NCBI GenBank assembly: GCA_027296205.1 | Contig: JAPUJM010000030.1 | Location: forward strand, 1-15,986 | Direction: 5' to 3' | Length of the DNA: 15,986 nt | DNA from: Actinomycetota bacterium | GTDB lineage: Bacteria; Actinomycetota; Acidimicrobiia; Spongiisociales; ZC4RG35 | Part shown: one piece after another, positions 6,956 through 14,730 of the stretch | Position numbering within the stretch: position 1 is the stretch's first letter | How the letters are laid out: each line of letters starts with the position of its first letter | Notes under the pieces: model-generated | Seen by the model: only the letters and a program-made list of their open reading frames with translations | Told to the model about the DNA's origin: nothing | Databases searched by the model: none | Program-made: the position numbers and the translations under genes

Positions 6956-9115
6956 TCACACCCCAAGAGCGGAGGGCAGGGCCTGACGCCAGGCGTTGGT
7001 GATGATTGAGAGGTCGAGGGTGCCGGATCCGAGGGAGAGACTGTCCCCCCCGATGATGCCCACGCGTGTTGCCAGATCAGCGGGTAAATCGGCTGTGCCG
7101 CTCTCCATCACCACCACGAACCGGTGGGGGTCTTCCGAAAACATGGCTGCAGGCTCAGCATTGTTGATTCGGGCTCCGACACCGGACGCGATACAGATCT
7201 CGGCGACGGCTACCGCGAGGCCCCCATCCGAGATGTCGTGGAGTACCGGGACCAAATGAGCGAGATCCGCCGCCAGTGTCACCACGCGGCGAGCCCTCTC
7301 CGGGCTCGGGGCGGTGGGCCGACCTCCGAGCGCCTCTCCGGCTACCCGTTGGGCAGCACTCCCCGCGAGGTTGTCGGTCGGCTCCGGACCGACTTCCCAG
7401 ATCTCCATGCCCTCGTTCGCTTGGCTCCAGCGTGGAGGACTCGACGGCATAGGGTCGGCGAGCCCGAGTAGTCCGACAACCGGGGTTGGATGGATGTCGA
7501 CCCCGTCAGTCTCGTTGTAGAAGGAGACGTTTCCGCCGACCACGGGGATGCCCAACGCCTCGCAGGCCCCGGATATGCCCTCCACTGTCTCGATCAACTG
7601 CCACATCACCTCGGGCTTTTCCGGATTGCCGAAGTTGAGGTTGTCGACGACGGCCAGAGGGCGGGCGCCGGCGACCGCGACGTTGAGAGCGGCTTCGTAA
7701 ACGAGACGCGCTGCACCCCGGCGGGGATCGAGATAGCAGAGTCTGCCGTTCCCGTCGGTGGATACGGCAAGGGCCTTGTCGGTGCCCTTCATGCGAAGCA
7801 GCGACCCGTCACTCCCCGGTCCGATGACGGTGCTGAGGAAGAGCATGTGGTCGTACTGCTCGTGGACCCAGGCGGACGATCCGATGGCCGGGTCGTCCAA
7901 CAGCTTCAACAGAAGGTCGACCGGCTCGACATCGTTGACCGATGTCTGAGCCGACCAGACATCATCAAGCCAGCCCGGCCGTGCCGAGGGGCGGTCGAGG
8001 AGGGGAGCGTCGTTGGCCAGCGAGGCCGCCGGGACCTCGGCCACCACCCGACCGTTGTGTCTGATAGTGAGATTCGGTCCCGGCTTCACTTCACCGACCA
8101 CCGCAGTTTCGATCTCCCATTTGTCAGCCACCGCCAGCACTCGGTCGAGGTTGCCAGGCGACACGAATGCCATCATCCGCTCCTGGGATTCGGACATGAG
8201 GAGCTCAGGTGCTGTCATCCCCGACTCTCTTCTGTGCACCGCATCGAGTTCGATCCTCATCCCCAAGCCTGCCCGGCCCGCCGGCTCGGAGGTGGCGCAC
8301 GAAAGACCAGCCGCACCCAGATCCTGGACCCCGACGACAAGGCTCTTCTCATAGAGCTCGAGACAGGCCTCGATCAGCTTCTTCTCCTCGAACGGGTCGC
8401 CGACCTGGACACTCGGCCGTTTTTCCTCCGACTCATCTTCGAAGGAGGCGGAAGCCAAAATCGAGGCTCCGCCTATTCCATCTCGACCGGTGGCCTTGCC
8501 AAGGAGAACGGCGATGGTGCCGGGCGTCCCCGCAGTGCCGAGCACCAACTGCTCCTTGCGGAGAATTCCCAGACACATCACGTTGACCAGGGGGTTTCCC
8601 GAGTAGCAATCGTCGAACTCGATCTCACCGCCGACCGTGGGGACTCCGACAGCATTCCCGTATCCGGCAATGCCCGAAACAACACCTTTGAGGAGGTATC
8701 GATTCTTGGGCTGGTCGAGCGGACCAACGCGAATCTGGTCCCACAAGGCGATTGGCCTCGCTCCCATCGTGAAGACATCTCTGAGTATGCCGCCGACGCC
8801 GGTAGCCGCACCCTGGTACGGCTCGACGAAAGACGGGTGGTTATGGCTCTCGATGCGGAGGGCGGCGAGCCATCCGTCGCCGATGTCGACGACACCGGCG
8901 TTCTCACCAGGCCCCACCACGACCCAGGGGGCTTCGGTGGGGAATCGCTCGAGGTGGCGCCTCGATGACTTGTAGGAACAGTGCTCGGACCACATCACCG
9001 AGTACATGGCGAGTTCGGCTGGGAGTGGCTCCCTTCCCAGGATGCCGACGATCGACTCGTATTCGTCGTCGGTCATACCGAGTTTTTGGTGGGCGGGCCC
9101 GGTCGGTGTCGTCAT
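6956..9115 (-). CDS. purL: Phosphoribosylformylglycinamidine synthase, synthetase subunit PurL
   Basis: The 719-residue small-type PurL. With PurQ and PurS it converts FGAR, glutamine and ATP to FGAM, the fourth step of purine synthesis. Visible signatures are MWSEHCSYKSS (41-51), which contains the conserved substrate-site His45, and ESHNHPSFVEPYQGAATGVGG (89-109) of the first AIRS-type ATP domain. A second half follows with DNLNFGNPEKPE and VVGGNVSFYNE. The length agrees with PurL of Gram-positive bacteria that use a separate PurQ (about 720-760) rather than the 1,300-residue fused enzyme. The ATG (9113-9115) overlaps the purQ stop as ATGA, indicating translational coupling; no Shine-Dalgarno is evident and a strong hairpin lies just upstream. 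Met14 is a possible alternative start. Stop is TGA, 56 bp before the redoxin gene. Confidence 0.97.
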   Translation of the reverse strand: MTTPTGPAHQKLGMTDDEYESIVGILGREPLPAELAMYSVMWSEHCSYKSSRRHLERFPTEAPWVVVGPGENAGVVDIGDGWLAALRIESHNHPSFVEPYQGAATGVGGILRDVFTMGARPIALWDQIRVGPLDQPKNRYLLKGVVSGIAGYGNAVGVPTVGGEIEFDDCYSGNPLVNVMCLGILRKEQLVLGTAGTPGTIAVLLGKATGRDGIGGASILASASFEDESEEKRPSVQVGDPFEEKKLIEACLELYEKSLVVGVQDLGAAGLSCATSEPAGRAGLGMRIELDAVHRRESGMTAPELLMSESQERMMAFVSPGNLDRVLAVADKWEIETAVVGEVKPGPNLTIRHNGRVVAEVPAASLANDAPLLDRPSARPGWLDDVWSAQTSVNDVEPVDLLLKLLDDPAIGSSAWVHEQYDHMLFLSTVIGPGSDGSLLRMKGTDKALAVSTDGNGRLCYLDPRRGAARLVYEAALNVAVAGARPLAVVDNLNFGNPEKPEVMWQLIETVEGISGACEALGIPVVGGNVSFYNETDGVDIHPTPVVGLLGLADPMPSSPPRWSQANEGMEIWEVGPEPTDNLAGSAAQRVAGEALGGRPTAPSPERARRVVTLAADLAHLVPVLHDISDGGLAVAVAEICIASGVGARINNAEPAAMFSEDPHRFVVVMESGTADLPADLATRVGIIGGDSLSLGSGTLDLSIITNAWRQALPSALGV

Positions 9116-9771
9116 GCCGGGACTAGTGGATAGTCCACTAGTGACTGGAGAAAGCTCTCCAACAGGACCTGCCCGTCTGACGATCCGAGGATGTCCTCGA
9201 TCCCCCGTTCGGGGTGGGGCATGATTCCGGCGACATTTCCCCGCTCGTTGGCCACCGCTGCTGCCCGGGCTTGGGAGCCATTGGGGTTGTCGACGTAGCG
9301 GAGGGCGACTCGGCCGCCGGCCGATGGATCCACCCAGTTGCCCTCGTAGGAGTTGAGGGGTATTCGGACACGTTCCCCTTCGCTGGCGAGTCGGGTGATG
9401 ACGGTGTCGGTATCGACGACTTCGAGGTCGACGAAGCGGCAGATGAAGGAAAGGTCACGATTGGCGATCAGGGCGCCAGGAAGAAGCCCGGCCTCGCAGA
9501 GCATCTGAAAGCCGTTGCAGATGCCGAGGACGGGCGCACCATTCTCCGCCATGCGTCTCACGTCGCTCATGACCGGCGAAAAGCGGGCGATGGCACCGGT
9601 CCTGAGATAGTCGCCATGGGCAAAACCGCCGGGCAGGATCACTCCGTCGAAATCGTCCAAGCTCGTCTCGCGGTGCCATACGATCTCGGCTTCCCCACCC
9701 AGGGCCTCCAGGGCGTAAACCACATCGTGCTCGCAGTTGGTGCCAGGGAAGACGATGACGGCGGTCCTCAC
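9112..9771 (-). CDS. purQ: FGAM synthase glutaminase subunit PurQ
   Basis: A 219-residue class I glutamine amidotransferase that supplies ammonia to PurL. The nucleophile is Cys85 in GICNGFQML. The catalytic His and Glu are H186 and E188 in MPHPERG. PGTNCEHD near the N-terminus and the oxyanion-loop region LPGGFAHGDYLRTGAIA (46-62) are typical. An oddity: the segment usually reading I-P-x-x-H-G-E-G-N-Y reads IPLNSYEGNW here, so the customary His is replaced. The GTG start overlaps the purS TGA by 4 bp, and its own TGA overlaps the purL ATG, so purS-purQ-purL are translationally coupled, as expected for subunits of one complex. The C-terminal codons form a 9-bp hairpin described separately. 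Confidence 0.96.
   Translation of the reverse strand: MRTAVIVFPGTNCEHDVVYALEALGGEAEIVWHRETSLDDFDGVILPGGFAHGDYLRTGAIARFSPVMSDVRRMAENGAPVLGICNGFQMLCEAGLLPGALIANRDLSFICRFVDLEVVDTDTVITRLASEGERVRIPLNSYEGNWVDPSAGGRVALRYVDNPNGSQARAAAVANERGNVAGIMPHPERGIEDILGSSDGQVLLESFLQSLVDYPLVPA
9122..9142 (-). repeat. 9-bp perfect stem-loop at the purQ/purL junction
   Basis: ACTAGTGGA (9122-9130) and TCCACTAGT (9134-9142) are perfect arms with a 3-nt loop. The structure sits in the last codons of purQ (SLVDYPLV), 6 nt upstream of the purL ATG, where a ribosome-binding site would be. In the mRNA it could hold back independent purL initiation until a ribosome translating purQ opens it. Confidence 0.55.
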
Positions 9772-10010
9772 GATGTGACCTCCACCTCAAAGTCCTCGAG
9801 AACCGGATTTGCCAGCAGACGGCGACACATCTCCTCGACAAGGGCTTTCACCGCTACGGCGTCGTCTCCCTTGACATCCAGGTGAACCACCCTGTCCATG
9901 CGGACACCAGACGTCTCCGTATAGCCAAGGTCGTGGAGTGCGCGCTCAACGGTCGTCCCCTCGGGGTCGGCGATCTCCGGTCGCCTGTTGATCGTCACGG
10001 TCACTTTCAC
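9768..10010 (-). CDS. purS: FGAM synthase subunit PurS
   Basis: An 80-residue protein of normal PurS length, beginning MKVTVTINRRPEIADPEGTTV, with the conserved core ALHDLGYTETSGVRMDRVVHLDV (about 24-46) and C-terminal LLANPVLEDFEVEV. PurS is a small dimeric alpha/beta protein that bridges PurL and PurQ and helps ammonia pass between them; it has no catalysis of its own. The GTG start (10008-10010) overlaps the purC stop as GTGA, and its TGA overlaps the purQ GTG. The unbroken chain of 4-bp overlaps argues for equal production of the subunits. Identification rests on the sequence and on its place between purC and purQ. Confidence 0.94.
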   Translation of the reverse strand: MKVTVTINRRPEIADPEGTTVERALHDLGYTETSGVRMDRVVHLDVKGDDAVAVKALVEEMCRRLLANPVLEDFEVEVTS

Positions 10011-10891
10011 GAGACGGTGCCGAATGGGTAGTCGTCAAAGTCGGTTCCGGTTATTCGCTCGAACGCTTCGACATAGCGGGCCCGGGTTCCCTCGACGATC
10101 TCCCCGGGAACGTGGGGTGCGGGTGGCGTCTTGTCCCAGGGCTGATGGTCGAGCCATTCCCGCACGTACTGCTTGTCGAACGATGGGATCTCGTTGCCGG
10201 GCGCCCACTCGTCGGCAGGCCAGTAGCGAGAGGAGTCGGGAGTGAGCACCTCGTCGATGAGTAGGAGCTCGCCGTTTGAGAAGCCGAACTCGAACTTGGT
10301 GTCGGCGAGAATCACCCCTCTCTCGGCGGCGTAGTCAGAGGCCCTCACGTAGATGTCGATAGAGCGTGAGCGGAGGTCCTCATAGAGGTCATCACCGAGG
10401 ATGTCCCTTGTCTGTGCCTCCGTGAGGTTCTCGTCGTGGCCGGTCGTGGCCTTCGTCGCTGGCGTGAAGATCGGCTCGGGCAGCTTGTCCGCCATTCTGA
10501 GACCCTCCGGGAGGTGCTCGGTGGTGGGCCCGCCACCATCGCGATATTCCCGCCACGACGACCCGTACAGATAACCGCGAACGACACACTCGACCGGGAT
10601 CACCTCCGCTTTTCGCACGACCATCGCCCGTCCGGAGAGTTCACGACGGTCCTCCTCGGAAAGGCTGGAAAGACCGGTGAGATCCGTTGTGACCAGGTGG
10701 TTCGGCGTGTCGAGGAGGTCGAAGAAGTGAAGACTGAGACCGGTGAGGACTCTCCCCTTATCCGGGATGGTCTGATCGAGGACGACGTCGTAGGCAGAGA
10801 TGCGGTCCGTTGCGACGAACAGGAGTTTCTCTGGATCGATCTCGTAGATCTCCCGGACCTTGCCCGAGGCGATATGAGGAAGTGCCGGCAC
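10007..10891 (-). CDS. purC: SAICAR synthetase PurC
   Basis: Phosphoribosylaminoimidazole-succinocarboxamide synthase joins CAIR and aspartate using ATP. From the GTG at 10891 the protein is 294 residues, normal for the family. The ATP-site start SGKVREIYEID (9-19), the signature VECVVRGYLYGSSWREYR (100-117) and the second signature ILADTKFEFGF are all visible. The frame stays open upstream to 11128, but that extension is Arg-rich low-complexity sequence, runs into the divergent LCP gene and has no family resemblance; homologues start with a short M/V-P-x-L-P-H lead, so GTG 10891 is chosen. No Shine-Dalgarno is evident, so it may be leaderless or weakly initiated. It is the first gene of the purC-purS-purQ-purL cluster. 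Confidence 0.95.
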   Translation of the reverse strand: MPALPHIASGKVREIYEIDPEKLLFVATDRISAYDVVLDQTIPDKGRVLTGLSLHFFDLLDTPNHLVTTDLTGLSSLSEEDRRELSGRAMVVRKAEVIPVECVVRGYLYGSSWREYRDGGGPTTEHLPEGLRMADKLPEPIFTPATKATTGHDENLTEAQTRDILGDDLYEDLRSRSIDIYVRASDYAAERGVILADTKFEFGFSNGELLLIDEVLTPDSSRYWPADEWAPGNEIPSFDKQYVREWLDHQPWDKTPPAPHVPGEIVEGTRARYVEAFERITGTDFDDYPFGTVS

Positions 10892-11010
10892 GCGGCGGCA
10901 GGGTAGCGGCGCTCGGGTGCCGTTCGAGTCGGGCGGGTTGAGGGTGGAAGAAGGCACATCGCCCCGCAATGGAGACCGTCCAGATCTAGCCTGTTGCCAC
11001 TTTGGCCTTG

Positions 11011-12120
11011 ATGAGGTACGTCGTGTTTCATCCGTGGCGGGCCACCGTCGTCGTGCTCGTCGGGATTGTCCTCGGAACCGGGGCCTTCTATGCCTATGAG
11101 CTGAACGCAACCTTCGCCGCCATGGCAATAGAGGAGTTCAACCCCGACGTGGCGCGGGACGCGATCGAGGCGGCGCCACCACCGGTGGTGACCGGCACCA
11201 CCGTCTACGACTTGGTGATAGCCGACCCCGGCTACGACGTGAGAGCCGATCCCCTTTATCTGATCAGCGAGCAGATCGAGTCGATCCCGGACCCGGGGAG
11301 TTTCAGCCCGTACTCGTTTGGGGAGGCGATCCCCGACGACGTGTTCGAGGCGTACTTGCTGCTCGGGACCGATGCGTCCGGGTTCCTTGCCGATGCGATC
11401 ATCCTCGCTCTGCAACCCAGCGACGGAGACGCCCCCATCATGGTCAGCCTTCCCCGGGACCTTTACGTGTGGAATCTGTGCAGGGGCGCCTTCACGCGGC
11501 TCAACACAGGGCTGGGTGGCTGCAAAGGCACGGCCTCGGGGTCCGAGCTCATGGCGATCATGGTCGAGGACTACACCGGTATCGCCGTGGACCATCTCGC
11601 CAGGATCAATTTCGGCGGATTTGCCCGACTGGTCAACACGATGGGCGGGATCACCGTTTGCGTCGACTATCCCACACGCGATGCAAAGGCTCATCTGGAT
11701 ATCCCGACGGCGGGTTGCCAGCGTGTCGACGGAGTCACCGCCCTCGCATGGGTCAGATCACGTCACACCGAGCAGCTGAAAGGCGGGGATGAGTGGGTTC
11801 AGGTGGCAGGCTCGGACTTTGCCAGGCAGCGCCGCCAGCAGAATGTGCTCTTCCAACTTGCCGGGAAGGCAGCGGGTTTCTCGTCGCCGGCGACATTGGC
11901 CAACCGGCTCGCGGCAGTCTCCTCGTCTGTGCGTCTCGACTCGTCGTGGTCTTTCGGTCAGGCAGTGTTGGCAGGTTGGAGGTATCGGGGAATCTCCAAG
12001 AGTTCGGTGGCTCGGTTCTCGATCGAGATCGTCAATTTCAAGACCCCCCGCGGCGCTGCCGTGCTGTTGCCGGCCAAGCCGTTCAAGGAGCAACTCGAGT
12101 CGGTGCACCCACTGAGCTAA
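11011..12120 (+). CDS. LytR-CpsA-Psr (LCP) family cell-wall ligase
   Basis: A 369-residue membrane-anchored protein with a short cytoplasmic N-terminus and one transmembrane helix at about residues 11-30; the rest is extracytoplasmic. The LCP domain (about 115-290) shows LLLGTDASG (116-124), SLPRDLYV (146-153) with the conserved R149 and D150, GGFARLVNTMGGI (202-214), VDYP (218-221), VRSRH (248-252) and SDFARQRRQQNVL (268-280). LCP enzymes move lipid-linked glycopolymers (teichoic acids, arabinogalactan, capsules) onto peptidoglycan; the residues that bind the polyprenyl pyrophosphate are the Arg and Asp listed. The acceptor polymer is unknown. I chose the ATG at 11011 over a TTG at 11002. 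Divergent from purC with 119 bp between, where I found no convincing promoter. Its TAA shares two bases with the purB TAG. Confidence 0.88.
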   Translation: MRYVVFHPWRATVVVLVGIVLGTGAFYAYELNATFAAMAIEEFNPDVARDAIEAAPPPVVTGTTVYDLVIADPGYDVRADPLYLISEQIESIPDPGSFSPYSFGEAIPDDVFEAYLLLGTDASGFLADAIILALQPSDGDAPIMVSLPRDLYVWNLCRGAFTRLNTGLGGCKGTASGSELMAIMVEDYTGIAVDHLARINFGGFARLVNTMGGITVCVDYPTRDAKAHLDIPTAGCQRVDGVTALAWVRSRHTEQLKGGDEWVQVAGSDFARQRRQQNVLFQLAGKAAGFSSPATLANRLAAVSSSVRLDSSWSFGQAVLAGWRYRGISKSSVARFSIEIVNFKTPRGAAVLLPAKPFKEQLESVHPLS

Positions 12121-13415
12121 AGCGTCAATTTGGACAGTCTTTCGAAGACGACGCGACTGGTCTCACCGATCATTTCCAGCGAGAAGCTGGCATCGATGCG
12201 ATCCCGATCGATCCCGATCTCGGGGTCATCGGCCAGAAGATCCCTCAGATGACCCTTGCCGTCCCACGCATTCATGGCATGACGTTGCACCGTGCGATAG
12301 GCGTCTTCCCGGGTGAGACCAGACTCGATCAGAGCCAGGAGCACCGCCTGGCTGAAGATCAGACCGTTGGTGGCCTCCAGATTGGCTGACATGCGCTCCA
12401 CGTCGACCACCAGGCTGTCCACCAAGCCGGTGAACTTCACCAGCATGTAGTGGAGAGTGATCGATGCGTCGGGGAGCACCACTCGTTCGGCGGACGAGTG
12501 AGAGATGTCGCGCTCATGCCAAAGGGCGACGTTCTCGAGCCCAACCTGGGCGTAGCCGCGGAGAAGACGGGCCATACCTGTCATCCGCTCTGACAAAATC
12601 GGGTTGCGCTTGTGAGGCATGGCAGACGAGCCCTTCTGTCCCTTACCGAAGCTCTCCCGAGCCTCCGACACCTCGGAACGCTGCAGATGACGGATCTCGG
12701 TCGCCATCCGCTCTATCGACGCGCCGATCACAGCCAAGGTCGTCAGATACTCGGCATGACGGTCCCGGGCCGTCACTTGAGTCGAGGCAGGCTCGGGTGT
12801 GAGCCCGAGGGCGCCGCAGACATGCCCTTCGACCATGGGAGGCACGTGGGCATAGGTGCCCACAGCACCCGAGATCTTCCCAACGGCAACCGCGTCTCTG
12901 GCGGCTCGGAGTCTTCTGTGGTCCCGGCTCAGCTCGAATGCCCATCCGGCCAACTTGAGACCGAAGGTGGTGGGCTCTGCCCAGATCCCGTGGGTCCGAC
13001 CGATCATGTAGGTGAGGCGATGTTCCTCGGCCTTGGCCTTCACGACGTCGAACAAGCCTGACAGAGAATCGACAAGCAGGTCGGCAGCATCTCTGAGCAG
13101 GACGCCTCCGGCTGTGTCGAGGACGTCGGAGGATGTGAGTCCGTAGTGAACCCAGCCGGCTGCTTCCGGTCCGGCTTCGCTGCCGAGCAGGTCGACAAAC
13201 GCAGCAAGATCGTGGTTGGTCACTGCTTCGCGGTCGGCAACCTCATCCGGAGTCGGGCACCTGGCGGAGCGAGTCGACGCTGCCACTCCAGCCGGCACCT
13301 TGCCCAGTTGCTCCCATGACTCGAGAGCGAGGACCTCGACCTCTTTCCACCTCTCGAGCTTGTTCTGTTCCGACCAAATCGCTCCCATCTCCGGGAGCGT
13401 GTAGCGCTCGATCAT
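12117..13415 (-). CDS. purB: Adenylosuccinate lyase
   Basis: A 432-residue fumarase/aspartase-superfamily enzyme that acts twice in purine synthesis, splitting SAICAR to AICAR and adenylosuccinate to AMP, with release of fumarate. The superfamily signature KGSSAMPHKRNPILSE (261-276) holds the catalytic Ser loop. GRTHGIWAEP (139-148) contains the general-acid region with H142, and TSSDVLDTA (94-102) is the first conserved region. MIERYTLPEMGAIWSEQNKLERW is a standard N-terminus for bacterial PurB, supporting the ATG at 13415, though no Shine-Dalgarno is clear. It lies apart from purCSQL, across the LCP gene, and probably has its own promoter. Only 38 bp separate its start from the divergent glycosylase gene, so the two promoters must overlap or lie inside the coding regions. 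Confidence 0.96.
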   Translation of the reverse strand: MIERYTLPEMGAIWSEQNKLERWKEVEVLALESWEQLGKVPAGVAASTRSARCPTPDEVADREAVTNHDLAAFVDLLGSEAGPEAAGWVHYGLTSSDVLDTAGGVLLRDAADLLVDSLSGLFDVVKAKAEEHRLTYMIGRTHGIWAEPTTFGLKLAGWAFELSRDHRRLRAARDAVAVGKISGAVGTYAHVPPMVEGHVCGALGLTPEPASTQVTARDRHAEYLTTLAVIGASIERMATEIRHLQRSEVSEARESFGKGQKGSSAMPHKRNPILSERMTGMARLLRGYAQVGLENVALWHERDISHSSAERVVLPDASITLHYMLVKFTGLVDSLVVDVERMSANLEATNGLIFSQAVLLALIESGLTREDAYRTVQRHAMNAWDGKGHLRDLLADDPEIGIDRDRIDASFSLEMIGETSRVVFERLSKLTL

Positions 13416-13453
13416 GTGTCTGATGATGGCACGCCGGTTAGCGTCGCCGTTCG

Positions 13454-14626
13454 ATGCGACAGATCAGCAGAAGTCAAGCCAGGCGATATGTGCTGGCCGC
13501 CCAGGGGTTGATCGAGGGACGACCCAGCGGCCGGGTTGATGTCCGTCACTTCCGCAAGGTTGTGGGCCGAGTCGGGCTTATCCAGCTCGACTCGGTGAAC
13601 GTGTTCAGCCGGGCCCATTTCATGCCCTTCTTCTCCCGGCTCGGGCACTACGACCGGGATGCCCTCGACAGCTGGCTGTGGCGATCGGGAGAGATGTTCG
13701 AGTACTGGGGCCACGAGGCTTCTTTGATACCTGTCGATCAGCATCGGCTGTTTCGATGGCGGATGGATCAGGGGTTGAGCTGGAAACGGCTCACCGATCT
13801 CGAGAAGAACCATCCGGAATACGTCGCGGACGTGCTGAAACAGGTGAGCGACAGGGGACCCCTGCAAACCCGGGACCTGACCGAGCCGGGTCAACGGCAC
13901 GTCGACTCGATGTGGGGTTGGTCAAACGGCAAGGTTGCCCTCGAAGCCTTGTTCGCCCGCGGTGAGGTGGCGACGGCCGACAGACCCAATTTCAACCGAA
14001 TCTACGATGTGCCCGACCGGGTCATCGCCAAGACACACCTGGACGCACCGGGGTTGGCGCGCGACGAGGCGCAATCGGCGCTCCTGGTACAGGCTGCTCG
14101 GTTCATGGGCGTTGCCACCGTCGACGATCTCGGCGACTACTACCGGATCAAGATGCCCCAGGCGCGGCCGCTGGTCCAAGACCTGGTGGACCGTGGGGAG
14201 TTGGTCGAGGTTGCGGTCGAAGGATGGGAGAAGCCCGGTTATCTCCATCCCGAGGCGACCCTCCCTCGATCTGCCAGGGGAACGGCGCTGCTCTCCCCTT
14301 TCGACAACCTGATCTGGTGCCGGCCACGGGTGGAGCGGCTCTGGGACTTCCACTACCGGATAGAGATCTATGTGCCGGAGCCCAAACGGGTCTATGGCTA
14401 CTACGTCCTTCCCTTCCTCCTCGACGGGGACCTCGTGGCAAGGGTGGACCTGAAGACCGACCGCGAGGCAGGTCTTCTTCGGGTCAGGGGGGCCTTTGCC
14501 GAGCCCGGTGCCGACAGGGCGCACGTGGGCAGGGCTCTTCGTCGGGAACTGGAGCTGGTGGCCACCTGGCTGGGCATGAGCGACCTGGAAGTGGCCAAAA
14601 ACGGAGACCTTGCCCCCCTTTTGTGA
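13454..14626 (+). CDS. Winged-helix DNA glycosylase of the YcaQ/AlkX (HTH_42) family
   Basis: A 390-residue protein matching the HTH_42 family. The N-terminal third contains VGLIQLDSVNVFSRAH (40-55). Its Q44-L45-D46 fits the catalytic Q-x-D motif of the YcaQ/AlkX branch, as against Q-x-Q in antibiotic self-resistance AlkZ enzymes. EYWGHEASLIP (83-93) and, later, LLSPFDNLIWCRPRVERLWDF (about 280-300) are also characteristic. Characterised members unhook DNA interstrand crosslinks or remove bulky N7-alkyl purines. By family knowledge this is therefore a repair enzyme for alkylated or crosslinked DNA; its substrate here is inferred. The length is usual for the family. The ATG at 13454 is the first in frame. 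Stop is TGA. Confidence 0.82.
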   Translation: MRQISRSQARRYVLAAQGLIEGRPSGRVDVRHFRKVVGRVGLIQLDSVNVFSRAHFMPFFSRLGHYDRDALDSWLWRSGEMFEYWGHEASLIPVDQHRLFRWRMDQGLSWKRLTDLEKNHPEYVADVLKQVSDRGPLQTRDLTEPGQRHVDSMWGWSNGKVALEALFARGEVATADRPNFNRIYDVPDRVIAKTHLDAPGLARDEAQSALLVQAARFMGVATVDDLGDYYRIKMPQARPLVQDLVDRGELVEVAVEGWEKPGYLHPEATLPRSARGTALLSPFDNLIWCRPRVERLWDFHYRIEIYVPEPKRVYGYYVLPFLLDGDLVARVDLKTDREAGLLRVRGAFAEPGADRAHVGRALRRELELVATWLGMSDLEVAKNGDLAPLL

Positions 14627-14680
14627 GAGTCTGAGCACGTATAGGCCACGTCAATCTTCACAAAGGGATGCCCGCAACCT

Positions 14681-14727
14681 TTCTGTGTCGCGAAACAAGG
14701 CTTAGAACCGGGTTTTCCGACACAGAA
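14681..14727. terminator. Long inverted repeat between convergent genes
   Basis: TTCTGTGTCG (14681-14690) is the perfect complement of CGACACAGAA (14718-14727). Inside it GAAAC (14692-14696) pairs with GTTTT (14712-14716, one G-T pair) and GG/CC closes further in. Imperfect ACCT/AGGT arms extend it outward. It begins 3 nt after the gcdH stop and lies 54 nt after the glycosylase stop, so it is placed to end transcription from both sides, although neither side has a good T-tract. A palindromic repeat element is the alternative. Confidence 0.55.
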
Positions 14728-14730
14728 CGT

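Noticed and set aside
7490..8968. 492-codon open frame on the plus strand, antisense to purL
   Set aside because: No recognisable motif, and it lies wholly inside a certain purL gene. Long antisense frames are a common by-product of GC-rich codon use.
10916..10935. tRNA-like T-loop motif GTTCGAGTC in the purC-LCP gap
   Set aside because: No acceptor, D-arm or anticodon arm can be built around it; the upstream side is purC coding sequence.
10600..11694. 364-codon minus-strand frame spanning the purC start and half of the LCP gene
   Set aside because: It overlaps two well-supported genes in other frames and shows no family signature, so it is a shadow frame.
12200..12219. Ten-base tandem repeat GATCCCGATC inside purB
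   Set aside because: It encodes the alternating Ile/Asp/Arg segment EIGIDRDRID of the protein; too short to be a meaningful repeat.
13380..13399. CGCTCCC/GGGAGCG inverted repeat in the first codons of purB
   Set aside because: Its 7-bp arms fall in conserved coding sequence (LPEMGA) and can be explained by codon use; no sign of regulation.
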